Program-made: the position numbers and the translations under genes
Assembly: GCF_017068395.1 (NCBI RefSeq)
Contig: NZ_CP070619.1
Coordinates: 2,480,001-2,544,000, forward strand
Direction of reading: 5' to 3'
Source of the DNA: Rhodococcus pseudokoreensis
Lineage (GTDB): Bacteria > Actinomycetota > Actinomycetes > Mycobacteriales > Mycobacteriaceae
Length of the DNA: 64,000 nucleotides
In this document: positions 16,469 to 24,851 of the stretch, piece by piece
Position numbering within the stretch: the stretch's first letter is position 1
Layout of the letters: each line of letters begins with the position of its first letter
Notes under the pieces: generated by a model
Databases searched by the model: none
What the model saw: only the letters and a program-made list of their open reading frames with translations
Told to the model about the DNA's origin: nothing

Positions 16469-17745
16469 TAGCCCTTCGGGCGATCGCCCCGCTCCCGCCA
16501 CACTTGCCGGATCGGCCGCAGCACCAGCCCCATCTGCTTCCGCGTCTTCCCCCGCGTCACCAGAACCCCGGTGATCGCCACGATCCACACGGGGTACTGC
16601 ACGAGCCAGGCCACCCGGAAACTGTCGAACGAGTACCCGCCCATCGCGTCGAGGATGAGCCCCATCGCCTGGATGACCAGCAACGACGCCAGGAAGCCGC
16701 CGATGTTGACCATTCCCTGCGCGGTTCCCATGCTGGTGCTGGGGTTGAACATGCGGGCGTAGTCGAAGCCGATCATCGAACCGGGGCCGCCCACCGAGAT
16801 CACCATCACCAGAAGCGCCAGCAACCAGATCGGCGCCGGACCGGGCAGTGCCAGCACGACGGTCCACATCGCCGCGTTGCTGATCATGATCGCCAGCACC
16901 AGATACGAGCGGCGCATCGGGAACCGGCCGCTGAGGATGCCGATGATCGGCCCGGCCACGATCGCCGAGATCACCGACAGCGTGAGCAGCGAACCGGCCT
17001 CGGCCGCCGACAATCCCTGCGCCGACCTCAGATACGGCACACCCCACAGCAGGGCGAACGTCGTCATCGAGAACTGCGTGCCCATGTGGGTGAAGAAGCC
17101 CAGCCGGGTGCCGTGCCGCCGCCACACCGCACGGATCTGCGTCCCCACCTCCCGCAGTCCGGCAGGTGCGGCCACCACCTCGAGACCGGGCGGGGCGTTG
17201 CGGATGACGGACACGGCCAGCACGAAGGACAGCAACCCGAGCGACGCCGCACTGCCGTACGCGAAACTCCAGCCCGGCCCGTTCAGCAGCAGCATCAACG
17301 GCAGCGCCGACAGGATCTGACCGATCTGACCGAAGATGCCCGTCAGCTGAGACATGAGCGGGACCCGCCGCGGCGCGAACCATTGCGGCACCAGGCGCAG
17401 CACGGAGATGAACGTCATCGCGTCGCCGATGCCGACGAACACGCGCGCGGCGACGGCCAGCGGCAGCGATTCGGTGAGCGCAAGCACCATCTGCGCCGAC
17501 GCCATGATGAGCGCGCCGGCGGCGATCATGACCCGCGACCCGTACCGGTCGAGGAGCACACCGGCCGGGATCTGCATCCCCGCGTACACCACGATCTGGA
17601 GTACGACGAAACTCGACAGCACACTCGGACTGATCGAGAATCGCTCCGACGCCGCGAGCCCCGACACACCGAACGAGGTTCGATGCAGGACGGCGACGAT
17701 ATATGCGACAACCCCGACGCCCCACACCAACCACACTCTGCTCAT
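16468..17745 (-). CDS. MFS transporter (12-helix)
   Basis: The 425-residue protein has about 12 membrane segments. Motif A is GVLLDRYGSRVMIAAGAL, and the N-terminus (RVWLVWGVGVVAYIVAVLHRTSFGV) resembles the NNP/nitrate-like and ACS-like branch of MFS proteins rather than the DHA2 exporters elsewhere in the window. A conserved segment is GGPGSMIGFDYARMFNPS. It could import or export a small organic solute. It is upstream of, and on the same strand as, the alkyl-DHAP-synthase-like gene (34 bp), but an operator and promoter lie between them. The start ATG at 17745 places the first helix at residues 4-22. Confidence 0.88.
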   Translation of the reverse strand: MSRVWLVWGVGVVAYIVAVLHRTSFGVSGLAASERFSISPSVLSSFVVLQIVVYAGMQIPAGVLLDRYGSRVMIAAGALIMASAQMVLALTESLPLAVAARVFVGIGDAMTFISVLRLVPQWFAPRRVPLMSQLTGIFGQIGQILSALPLMLLLNGPGWSFAYGSAASLGLLSFVLAVSVIRNAPPGLEVVAAPAGLREVGTQIRAVWRRHGTRLGFFTHMGTQFSMTTFALLWGVPYLRSAQGLSAAEAGSLLTLSVISAIVAGPIIGILSGRFPMRRSYLVLAIMISNAAMWTVVLALPGPAPIWLLALLVMVISVGGPGSMIGFDYARMFNPSTSMGTAQGMVNIGGFLASLLVIQAMGLILDAMGGYSFDSFRVAWLVQYPVWIVAITGVLVTRGKTRKQMGLVLRPIRQVWRERGDRPKG

Positions 17746-17790
17746 CGCAGATCAAACTACCCGCCAGCAGGTATTACCCGCTGGTTGAAG

Positions 17791-18789
17791 TCACTCGCGG
17801 CCCAGCGACACCCACGTCGGGTCGGCCGTGCGCTCGCCGACGGTGAGGTCCGCGAGCAGGTCCAGGCGGGCGATCTGCCCCTCGGTCAGGGTGAGCGCGA
17901 CCGCACCTGCGTTTTCCGTCACACGGGCCGCGAACCGGGTGCCGGGAATCGACACGGACGGCAACCCGAACTCGCGGCCCTTCGCGTCCAGCCACGCCAG
18001 CGACACCTGCGCGGGCGTCGCGCCGAGTTCGGCGGCCACCTCGCGGACGACGTCGAGCACCTTCAGGTTGGACGGGAGCGCGTCGTCCCCGAAACGCGGG
18101 AACCGGCGACGCAGATCCCTGTCGCCCAGCACGGCCGGGTCGTACGTTCCGGTGAGGAAGCCCCGGCCCACGGGCGAGTACGGCACGAAGCCGATGCCCA
18201 GCTCCGCCGCCGCGGGAACCACGTGCTTCTCGACGTCCCGACTCCAGATGCTCCACTCGCTCTGGATCGCGGCGATGGGATGCACCCGCGACGCGCGGCG
18301 GAGTTCGTCGCCGGTCGCCTCCGACAGTCCGATGTGGCGGACCTTCCCGGCCTTCACCTGTTCCGCGATCGCGCCGACGGTGTCCTCGATGGGCACCTCG
18401 GGGTCGACACGGTGCAGGTAGTACAGGTCGACGGTGTCGACACCGAGGCGGCTCAGCGATTCGTCGAGGGCCTGCCCCACGTACTCGGGTTTGCCGTTGA
18501 TGCTGCGCTGGCCGTTCGCGATGTTGCCGACGAGACCGAACTTGGTGGCCAGCTGCACCTCGTCGCGGCGTTCCTTCAGCACCGTGCCCACCGCGATCTC
18601 GCTCGCGCCGTCGCCGTACACGTTGGCAGTGTCGATGAACGTCACGCCGATGTCGATGGCGTGGTGGAGGGTCGCGAGCGCCTCCGCGGGATCGACGGAC
18701 CCGTACACGGGGGCGACGGACATGGCGCCGTAGCCCTGCGCGCTGACGGTGAGGCCTTCGGACAACTGCACGGTGGGGATGTTGGTCAT
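17791..18789 (-). CDS. Aldo/keto reductase
   Basis: The 332-residue protein is a complete aldo/keto reductase barrel. The catalytic tetrad is visible: Asp in TFIDTANVYGDG, Tyr in the same segment, Lys in LATKFGL and His in DLYYLHRVDPEVPIED. NADPH-binding sequences near the C-terminus include SIPGTRFAARVTENAGAV. The overall pattern (GYGAMSVAPVYG, KVRHIGLSEAT) matches the AKR13-like/YakC group found next to transport genes in actinomycetes. Substrate unknown. The ATG at 18789 was preferred over one nine bases upstream because GGGAAGG lies at the correct distance from it. Confidence 0.92.
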   Translation of the reverse strand: MTNIPTVQLSEGLTVSAQGYGAMSVAPVYGSVDPAEALATLHHAIDIGVTFIDTANVYGDGASEIAVGTVLKERRDEVQLATKFGLVGNIANGQRSINGKPEYVGQALDESLSRLGVDTVDLYYLHRVDPEVPIEDTVGAIAEQVKAGKVRHIGLSEATGDELRRASRVHPIAAIQSEWSIWSRDVEKHVVPAAAELGIGFVPYSPVGRGFLTGTYDPAVLGDRDLRRRFPRFGDDALPSNLKVLDVVREVAAELGATPAQVSLAWLDAKGREFGLPSVSIPGTRFAARVTENAGAVALTLTEGQIARLDLLADLTVGERTADPTWVSLGRE

Positions 18790-18873
18790 GCGCCCCATCC
18801 TTCCCGAGCACCCCGACAGGTGCATCGTTTGGAATCGCGCTGATCGTGACCCGGCTGCCTCTACCCTGAAGGC

Positions 18874-19440
18874 ATGGCCTTCGACTGGTTCGAACTCGCC
18901 CGCATCGCCCACCGCGAGTTCGGTGCACGGGTCGCCGCGATCACCGACTGGTCGGCGCCGACACCGGACCGCGAATGGGACGTCACCCACCTGGTGCGGC
19001 ACGTCATCGAGGAACAGCAGTGGGTTCCCCCGCTGCTCGCCGGGAAGACGGTCGGCGAGGCGACCCCGGACATCGAACCGCTGCACGGCGACATGCGGGC
19101 CGAATGGCAGCGGTATTCCGACGCGGCCATCCGCGCATGGTCGTCGACCGACCCGCAGACGCACGTCCACCTGTCCTACGGCACGGTGCCGCTCGAGCCG
19201 TACCTGCGGCAGCAGATCGCCGACGTCACCATCCACGCCTGGGACCTCGCCAAGGCCACCGGATCCGACGACACGCTCGACCCGCACCTCGTCGCCGGCG
19301 TCTGGTCGGACCTCGACGGCCAACGCGAGATGCTGTCCGAGAGCGGGCTGTTCGCCGACCCCGTCGACGTCCCCGGCGACGCGCCGCTGCAGGACCGCCT
19401 GATCGCCCTGACCGGTCGCGATCCCCGGCAACGCATTTAA
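18874..19440 (+). CDS. TIGR03086-type mycothiol-dependent maleylpyruvate isomerase-like protein
   Basis: The 188-residue protein resembles the DinB/maleylpyruvate-isomerase N-terminal superfamily and TIGR03086. [16 protein letters not shown] (residues about 36-51) carries the first metal-ligand His, and [21 protein letters not shown] (about 110-130) the second cluster, with His in TIHAWDLA. Such four-helix proteins often bind a divalent metal and use mycothiol. The gene lies 37 bp upstream of ilvD and could be co-transcribed, although no functional link is obvious. It is divergent from the aldo/keto reductase (84 bp between starts). Confidence 0.8.
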   Translation: MAFDWFELARIAHREFGARVAAITDWSAPTPDREWDVTHLVRHVIEEQQWVPPLLAGKTVGEATPDIEPLHGDMRAEWQRYSDAAIRAWSSTDPQTHVHLSYGTVPLEPYLRQQIADVTIHAWDLAKATGSDDTLDPHLVAGVWSDLDGQREMLSESGLFADPVDVPGDAPLQDRLIALTGRDPRQRI

Positions 19441-19477
19441 CCAACCGCGCCCGAGGGTCCCGCCTACGCTGGGATCC

Positions 19478-21172
19478 ATGAATACCCCCGATCCGAAACC
19501 CCGCAGCCGCGACGTCACCGACGGACTGGAGAAGACCGCAGCACGCGGCATGCTCCGTGCGGTGGGAATGGGCGACGACGACTGGGGAAAATCCCAGATC
19601 GGCGTGGCGTCGTCGTGGAACGAGATCACCCCCTGCAACCTGTCGCTCGACCGGCTCGCGAAGGCCGTCAAGGACGGCGTCCACGCCGCGGGCGGGTATC
19701 CCCTCGAGTTCGGCACCATCTCCGTGTCCGACGGCATCTCGATGGGACACGAGGGCATGCACTTCTCCCTCGTGTCCCGTGAGGTGATCGCCGACAGTGT
19801 CGAAACGGTGATGCAGGCCGAACGCCTCGACGGGTCCGTGCTGCTCGCCGGGTGCGACAAGTCGCTGCCCGGCATGCTGATGGCCGCCGCCCGCCTCGAT
19901 CTGTCGAGCGTGTTCCTCTACGCGGGGTCGATCCTGCCGGGCATCGCCAAACTGTCCGACGGCACCGAACTCGACGTCACCATCATCGACGCGTTCGAGG
20001 CGGTCGGCGCGTGTTCGCGCGGACTGATGAGCCGCGAGGACGTCGACGCCATCGAACGCGCCATCTGCCCAGGCGAGGGTGCGTGCGGCGGCATGTACAC
20101 GGCGAACACGATGGCCAGTGCCGCCGAGGCGCTCGGCATGTCGCTGCCCGGCAGCGCGTCCCCTCCCGCCACCGACCGTCGTCGCGACGGATTCGCGCGG
20201 CGCAGTGGCGAGGCCGTCGTCGAACTGCTCCGCCGCGGCATCACTGCCAGGGACATCCTCACCAAGGAGGCGTTCGAGAACGCCATCGCCGTGGTCATGG
20301 CGTTCGGCGGGTCCACCAACGCCGTCCTGCATCTGCTGGCCATCGCCAGCGAAGCCGAAGTGGAACTGACGCTCGAGGACTTCTCCCGCGTCGGCGCCCG
20401 CGTCCCGCACCTCGCGGACGTCAAACCGTTCGGCAAGCACGTGATGAAGGACGTCGACCACATCGGCGGCGTCCCCGTCATCATGAAGGCCCTCCTCGAC
20501 GCCGGCATGCTGCACGGCGACTGCCTGACCGTCACCGGCCGGACCATGGCAGAGAACCTGGCCGACATCGCGCCGCCCGACCCGGACGGCAAGGTGCTGC
20601 GCGCGATGAGTACGCCCATCCACCCGACCGGCGGCATCACGATCCTGAAGGGGTCCCTCGCCCCGGGCGGCGCGGTGGTGAAGTCCGCCGGGTTCGACTC
20701 CGACGTGTTCACCGGCACGGCACGCGTCTTCGAACGGGAGCGGGCCGCGATGGACGCCCTGGAGGACGGCACCATCACGGGCGGCGACGTCGTCGTCATC
20801 CGCTACGAGGGCCCCAAGGGCGGTCCCGGCATGCGCGAGATGCTCGCGATCACCGGCGCCATCAAGGGCGCCGGCCTCGGCAAGGACGTCCTGCTGCTCA
20901 CCGACGGCCGATTCTCCGGCGGCACCACCGGCCTGTGCGTCGGGCACGTGGCACCGGAGGCCGTGGACGGCGGTCCGATCGCGTTCGTCCGCGACGGCGA
21001 CCAGATCCGCCTGGACGTCGGAACGGGCACGCTGGAACTGCTCGTCGACGAGAAGGAACTCTCCGACCGCAGGAACGGGTGGGAACCGCTGCCCCCGCGC
21101 TACACCCGCGGAGTCCTGGCCAAGTACACGAAGCTCGTCGGTTCCGCCTCGGGCGGCGCCGTCTGCGGGTAG
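19478..21172 (+). CDS. ilvD: Dihydroxy-acid dehydratase
   Basis: The 564-residue enzyme dehydrates 2,3-dihydroxyisovalerate and its methylvalerate homologue in valine, isoleucine, leucine and pantothenate synthesis. IlvD/Edd signatures are clear: [17 protein letters not shown] (cluster Cys), [14 protein letters not shown] (second Cys), [16 protein letters not shown] (third Cys) and, near the C-terminus, [17 protein letters not shown] and [16 protein letters not shown]. These three Cys are the Fe-S ligands of the family. The length is normal. The ATG at 19478 lies 37 bp after the preceding gene. A long hairpin directly after the stop probably terminates transcription in both directions. Confidence 0.97.
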   Translation: MNTPDPKPRSRDVTDGLEKTAARGMLRAVGMGDDDWGKSQIGVASSWNEITPCNLSLDRLAKAVKDGVHAAGGYPLEFGTISVSDGISMGHEGMHFSLVSREVIADSVETVMQAERLDGSVLLAGCDKSLPGMLMAAARLDLSSVFLYAGSILPGIAKLSDGTELDVTIIDAFEAVGACSRGLMSREDVDAIERAICPGEGACGGMYTANTMASAAEALGMSLPGSASPPATDRRRDGFARRSGEAVVELLRRGITARDILTKEAFENAIAVVMAFGGSTNAVLHLLAIASEAEVELTLEDFSRVGARVPHLADVKPFGKHVMKDVDHIGGVPVIMKALLDAGMLHGDCLTVTGRTMAENLADIAPPDPDGKVLRAMSTPIHPTGGITILKGSLAPGGAVVKSAGFDSDVFTGTARVFERERAAMDALEDGTITGGDVVVIRYEGPKGGPGMREMLAITGAIKGAGLGKDVLLLTDGRFSGGTTGLCVGHVAPEAVDGGPIAFVRDGDQIRLDVGTGTLELLVDEKELSDRRNGWEPLPPRYTRGVLAKYTKLVGSASGGAVCG

Positions 21173-21180
21173 GCGCTCCG

Positions 21181-21230
21181 CGCCCGTGAGTGCTCAGCGA
21201 GTCCAGAGACTCGTTAACCACTCACGGGCG
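21181..21230. terminator. Bidirectional hairpin between ilvD and the protease gene (family copy 2)
   Basis: Arms 21181-21203 and 21208-21230 pair over 23 bp with three mismatches around a 4-nt loop. The right arm contains GACTCGTTAACCACTCACGG. It sits between convergent stops at 21172 and 21241. It shares the CCCGTGAGTG/TTAAC core and the GAGTC/GACTC inner stem with copy 1 at 4308-4351. Confidence 0.8.
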
Positions 21231-21240
21231 CCGAAGGCGC

Positions 21241-21894
21241 CTAGATCGGCCGGAACCCGGCGCCCGGACCGGCGTTCGCGTTCATGTCGTTGACGATCGA
21301 ATTGAGGTTGGTGCCGATCTCCGGGCCGATGCACGGTGCCGCGAGGTAGGCGTTGACCATGGCGACGAGGGTGGTGCCGACGACCATCGGTGCGCCCGAG
21401 TCACCTTCGATCACGCAGGCCTGGGTCCACGTCTCCCCCGTCTGCATGAGGTCGCCGTAGACGATGCCGCACGTGTTTCCCGTGGTGCGGCCTTCCTTGC
21501 ACGCCACCTGGGGGAAGCCGGCCGGTGCGCCGATCCGGGTGATGGTGACGCCGCCGACCCGGTTGACGGGGACGACCTTCGCCGGATCGAACTGGATCAC
21601 CGCGTAGTCGAGGGCGGGGTTGGAGATGACGAACTCTCCGACGATGCCGCTGTCCTGACTGGCCTCGGGCACCACGTACGAGCCGACCTCACCGCAGTGG
21701 CCCGCCGTCAGGCCGACGAGCCTGCCCGCATTGTCGTGTCCGATGGTGGTGAGCGAACAGACCAGTTCGTCGTTCACCACGATCCCCGAACCGCCCCCCA
21801 TGACGGCGGCCGGAGCTGCTGTCGCGGTCCCTGCCGCAACGAATCCCAGAATTCCCGCTGTCGCCGCAACAACCGCCGCGAATCGTTTCAACAT
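21241..21894 (-). CDS. Secreted chymotrypsin-fold serine protease
   Basis: The 217-residue precursor has a signal peptide (MLKRFAAVVAATAGILGFVA, cleavage near GTATAAPAA). The mature domain of about 190 residues shows an S1-type catalytic triad: His in LTAGHCGEVG, Asp in NPALDYAVIQFD and Ser in VIEGDSGAPMV. Four Cys (CSLTT, GHCG, VACKEG, NTCG) and two more later could form disulfides, as expected outside the cell. It resembles the streptogrisin/alpha-lytic type without a pro-region, and also mycobacterial secreted proteases. The ATG at 21894 has a GGAAGG site. The substrate and role (nutrition, envelope turnover) are unknown. Confidence 0.9.
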   Translation of the reverse strand: MLKRFAAVVAATAGILGFVAAGTATAAPAAVMGGGSGIVVNDELVCSLTTIGHDNAGRLVGLTAGHCGEVGSYVVPEASQDSGIVGEFVISNPALDYAVIQFDPAKVVPVNRVGGVTITRIGAPAGFPQVACKEGRTTGNTCGIVYGDLMQTGETWTQACVIEGDSGAPMVVGTTLVAMVNAYLAAPCIGPEIGTNLNSIVNDMNANAGPGAGFRPI

Positions 21895-22016
21895 TTTTCG
21901 AACCTTCCCGGAATGAGCCCCGACGGCCGCGTGTCTCTCCATAAGAATCCCATCCCGCGCAAGACCTGCGTGGGGGAATGCGGATGTAGAGACCGCGGCC
22001 GTTGCCCGCTCCGGGA

Positions 22017-22733
22017 CTACTCGCCCGCGCCGAGGGCCTCCAGCGCTTTCCGGGCGTCCTCGAGTTGCCGGCTCAGCTCGTCCACCCGCGCCGCGGCGAG
22101 GTTGCGCGCCGCCACGATGATCGACTCGACGGCCTCGATCGCCGTCTCCTCGCCCAGTTCCCGGACCGCGCGCTCGACGGCGTCCGGCGACACCGGGACA
22201 GCCTTGCCGGGACGCTTGGCGCCGTGCGCGACGGTGACGCTCCAGTCGTTGTCGGCGCCGGCGTGGATGGTGACGCTGACTCCGGCCGGCACCTTCTTGG
22301 CGGTGCGTTTGGCTGGTGCCGCGGCGGGTTTCGGGACCGCGGCGGCGGTCGGCTGCGGGACCGCGACGGTCTTCGCGGCGGACGCCTTGGGAGCGGGCGG
22401 CGGACCCGGTTCGATCTCCTGGTGCACGACCGGCGCGGCGGGGGCGGACGCGGCGGCGGGCGCCGACTTGGCCGCCGGAATTCGTCTCATCAGAAGCTCC
22501 TCGGCTTCGAAGGGGAGCTCGTCGTCGACACCCTTGGGGCGAATCTGGACCGTATTGCCTTGCACGGAGATGACTTTCGCCGAGGCTCCGGCCTCGAGCC
22601 CGAGGCTGGGCATGGCCTCGCGCAGATACACGGTGGCCCGCTTGCCTTCCGCGATCGCGGCAGCGAGGGTCTCGAGATTCTCCGCGGTCAGGTGATCCGG
22701 TGCGGCGGCGCCGGAACGTCTACGGGGCGGCAT
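22017..22733 (-). CDS. DUF6319-like protein with Ala/Pro-rich linker
   Basis: The 238-residue protein has a compact N-terminal region (residues about 12-85, HLTAENLETLAAAIAEGKRATVYLREAMP and SVQGNTVQIRPKGVDDELPFEAEELL), a long Ala/Pro/Lys linker (about 86-150), and a C-terminal part with VSVTIHAGADNDWSVTVAHGAKRP and a final coiled-coil-like helix (ARVDELSRQLEDARKALEAL). I recall similar actinobacterial proteins as DUF6319, but the function is unknown. Basic, Lys-rich linkers occur in nucleoid-associated proteins, so DNA association is possible but unproven. The ATG at 22733 has an AAAGGA site; the gene is divergent from the adenylate cyclase (101 bp). Confidence 0.7.
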   Translation of the reverse strand: MPPRRRSGAAAPDHLTAENLETLAAAIAEGKRATVYLREAMPSLGLEAGASAKVISVQGNTVQIRPKGVDDELPFEAEELLMRRIPAAKSAPAAASAPAAPVVHQEIEPGPPPAPKASAAKTVAVPQPTAAAVPKPAAAPAKRTAKKVPAGVSVTIHAGADNDWSVTVAHGAKRPGKAVPVSPDAVERAVRELGEETAIEAVESIIVAARNLAAARVDELSRQLEDARKALEALGAGE

Positions 22734-22834
22734 GCGCTGTCCTTTCTGGTCTGTCTCCTGGTTACGCTCGTGAGCACCGCAACTCTTGCACACCCCACCG
22801 ACGGTTCCGCATCGAACGTAACGAGAGGAACGAC

Positions 22835-23890
22835 GTGACCTCGGAAGCACCGGAGAACGGCGACCAGACGGCAACGCCGACGGAGATCTCACCGACCCTG
22901 CTACGCGACGTTCAGGCCGATCTCGAGGAGTCGCTCCTCGGCGGGCCCCGCCGGTACACGCGGGCCGAGATCGCCGATGTCGCGGGCGTATCGGTCGAGC
23001 GGGCGGACCGTCTGTGGGTGTCGATGGGGTTCGCGGTCGATATCGACCCCGACAGCGTCATGTTCACCGAGGGGGACGCCGCCGCGCTGCGGACCATCGC
23101 GTCGCTCGTCGACCGGGGGATCATCTCGCCGGAACGCGAAGTGGCGGCGGCCCGCGCTCTGGGTCAGTCGTTGTCGCGGCTCGCCGAATGGCAGGTGTCG
23201 CTGATCAGCACGCACATCGTCGATCAACTCGCGGATTCGGCGGGCAGCGACGAGCAGGCGATCCGGGAGCAGGTGCGGGGGCTGACCGCCGAGATCCTTC
23301 CGGCGGTCGAATCGCTGCAGGCGTACGTGTGGCGCAGGCACGTCGCCTCGACCACGGGCCGCAACGTGGGCAATCCCGGTGAGGAGGTCGCGAGCCGGAC
23401 CCTGGTGGTCGGGTTCGCGGACATCGTCGGGTACACGTCGCTGACGCGGCAACTCGGTGCCCGGGATCTCGCGGACCTGCTGGAACGCTTCGAGTCTGCC
23501 TCGACGACGGTGATCGGCGGGCATCAGGGGTGGGTGGTGAAAACGGTCGGCGACGAGGTGATGTTCGCCGTCGAATCGCCGGCCGATGCGGCGGAGATCG
23601 CCCTGCAACTCCAGGAGCGGGTCCTGCCGGACGAGTCGGACCCCGAACTGCGGGTCGGTCTCGCGATGGGTCCGGTTCTCGTCCGGTTCGGCGACCTCTA
23701 CGGTTCCGTCGTCAACACCGCGGCGAGACTCACCGGTTCGGCGCGTCCCGGCACGGTGCTGATCGACGAGGAACTCGCCCACGAACTCGACGGCGCTCCC
23801 GATTACTACCTCAAACAGCTACGCCCACGACGCGTTCGAGGAATACGCAGGCTCGAGCAGTTCGTGCTGCGCCGGAACCGGGACGCCTGA
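22835..23890 (+). CDS. Class III adenylate cyclase with Rv1264-like N-terminal regulatory domain
   Basis: The 351-residue protein has a helical N-terminal domain (about 1-185, including YTRAEIADVAGVSVERADRLW) similar to the pH-responsive regulatory domain of Rv1264. A class III cyclase domain follows (about 186-345). Catalytic residues are in place: metal-binding Asp196 (FADIVGYTS) and Asp240, adenine-selecting Lys236 (VVKTVGDEVMFAV), Asp287 (FGDLYGSVVNTAARL), and transition-state Asn294 and Arg298. It should make cAMP as a cytosolic homodimer. The GTG at 22835 follows GAGAGGA. No receptor-type membrane helices are present, so acid or fatty-acid sensing through the N-domain is likely, by analogy. 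Confidence 0.92.
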   Translation: MTSEAPENGDQTATPTEISPTLLRDVQADLEESLLGGPRRYTRAEIADVAGVSVERADRLWVSMGFAVDIDPDSVMFTEGDAAALRTIASLVDRGIISPEREVAAARALGQSLSRLAEWQVSLISTHIVDQLADSAGSDEQAIREQVRGLTAEILPAVESLQAYVWRRHVASTTGRNVGNPGEEVASRTLVVGFADIVGYTSLTRQLGARDLADLLERFESASTTVIGGHQGWVVKTVGDEVMFAVESPADAAEIALQLQERVLPDESDPELRVGLAMGPVLVRFGDLYGSVVNTAARLTGSARPGTVLIDEELAHELDGAPDYYLKQLRPRRVRGIRRLEQFVLRRNRDA

Positions 23891-23896
23891 CGAGCG

Positions 23897-24001
23897 TCAG
23901 CTTCCGAAGGGAAGGGTTCCGGGCGGGATGGAGTATCCGCTGCTGCCGGCGGCGACGCCGCCCCACGCACCGAGGAGCCAGTTGAGTGCATCAGTGATCA
24001 T
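23897..24001 (-). CDS. Possible small hydrophobic peptide (34 residues)
   Basis: A short frame begins MITDALNWLLGAWGGVAAGS and ends with PPGTLPFGS. It is preceded by a good GGGAAGG site seven bases before the ATG at 24001, better than many larger genes here. The product is Gly/Trp-rich, could insert in or lie on the membrane, and has no recognised relative. It lies alone on the minus strand between the cyclase stop and the end of the TetR gene (same strand, about 92 bp upstream), so it may be read from the TetR transcript. Confidence 0.4.
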   Translation of the reverse strand: MITDALNWLLGAWGGVAAGSSGYSIPPGTLPFGS

Positions 24002-24093
24002 CGAAAAACCTTCCCACACCATTCATCAGACAGGCGCGGCGTCTGGTGCCGCGCGCACTGCCACGGTAATGACGACGGCCTGAGCTGTCGACG

Positions 24094-24759
24094 TCATAAT
24101 GCCTGAGCAGGGGGAATCTCGCGCAGCGCAGGCGGGCGGGCACCGGCTTCGACCTGGGCGGCGCGTGCCGCGAGGAAGTCGTCGACGATCTGCTCACACG
24201 CGGCGCGTCCGAGCGGGGTGAGGGTGGCGAGCCGGGTGAAGACGAGCGGTCCGAGGAGCTGGGCGAGGGCGAGGTCGTAGTCGAATTTCCCGAGGCGTTC
24301 CGCCGCCTCGGGTGTGCCGAAGACCTGGTCGAACGCCGCCCGGTACTGCGCGACGATCGTCTGCCGGAGCGTCCGCAGTTCCGGTTTGTCCGATTGGGCG
24401 GCGTCCGCGCTCGAGTAGTCGTCCAGCGCGGGGCCCATGCCCAGCCAGCACATCGCCGTCACGTTCATGGGGGCACTCTCGATGAGTTTCGCCTGACTGA
24501 CCATCAACTCGACCAGCCGGTCCCGGAGGTCGCCTTCGGCGGGCACCGTCGGGGCGGGCGGAATCAGCCGCCCGAACGCCGCGGCCACCAGTTCGGTGCC
24601 GTTGTCGAAATGCCGGTAGAGCGTGGCGCGAGCGACCTTCGCCAGTTTGGTGACGGCGTCGATGGTGACGGCGTCCGTGCCGCCCTTCGCGAGGAGAGTT
24701 GTCGCGGCGTCGAGAAGTCGCGCGCGCGAGCGCTGCCTGCGGGGATCCTGCTCGGTCAT
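24094..24759 (-). CDS. TetR family repressor of the divergent MFS exporter
   Basis: The 221-residue protein has a TetR HTH (residues about 20-60, VTIDAVTKLAKVARATLYRHFDNGTEL) and a C-terminal ligand-binding domain containing FDYDLALAQLLGPLVFTRLATL. It is divergent from an MFS exporter gene; a perfect 9-bp inverted repeat lies between the two starts. That arrangement is typical of a repressor controlling itself and an exporter whose substrate is the inducer. The start was set at the ATG at 24759; a GTG two codons upstream is possible. Confidence 0.92.
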   Translation of the reverse strand: MTEQDPRRQRSRARLLDAATTLLAKGGTDAVTIDAVTKLAKVARATLYRHFDNGTELVAAAFGRLIPPAPTVPAEGDLRDRLVELMVSQAKLIESAPMNVTAMCWLGMGPALDDYSSADAAQSDKPELRTLRQTIVAQYRAAFDQVFGTPEAAERLGKFDYDLALAQLLGPLVFTRLATLTPLGRAACEQIVDDFLAARAAQVEAGARPPALREIPPAQAL

Positions 24760-24798
24760 CTGCACCGCCCGTTCCTGCCACTGCCCGACCTCTTGTGA

Positions 24799-24827
24799 AC
24801 TGTCAGTCTACCAACGATACTGACAGT
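24799..24827. promoter_or_regulatory. TetR operator: perfect 9-bp inverted repeat in the divergent promoter
   Basis: ACTGTCAGT (24799-24807) and ACTGACAGT (24819-24827) are exact inverted repeats separated by 11 bp, located 40 bp from the TetR start and 25 bp from the exporter start. The position would let one repressor dimer pair block both promoters. Confidence 0.75.
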
Positions 24828-24851
24828 CTTATTTCTATCGGGAGGAGTGTC

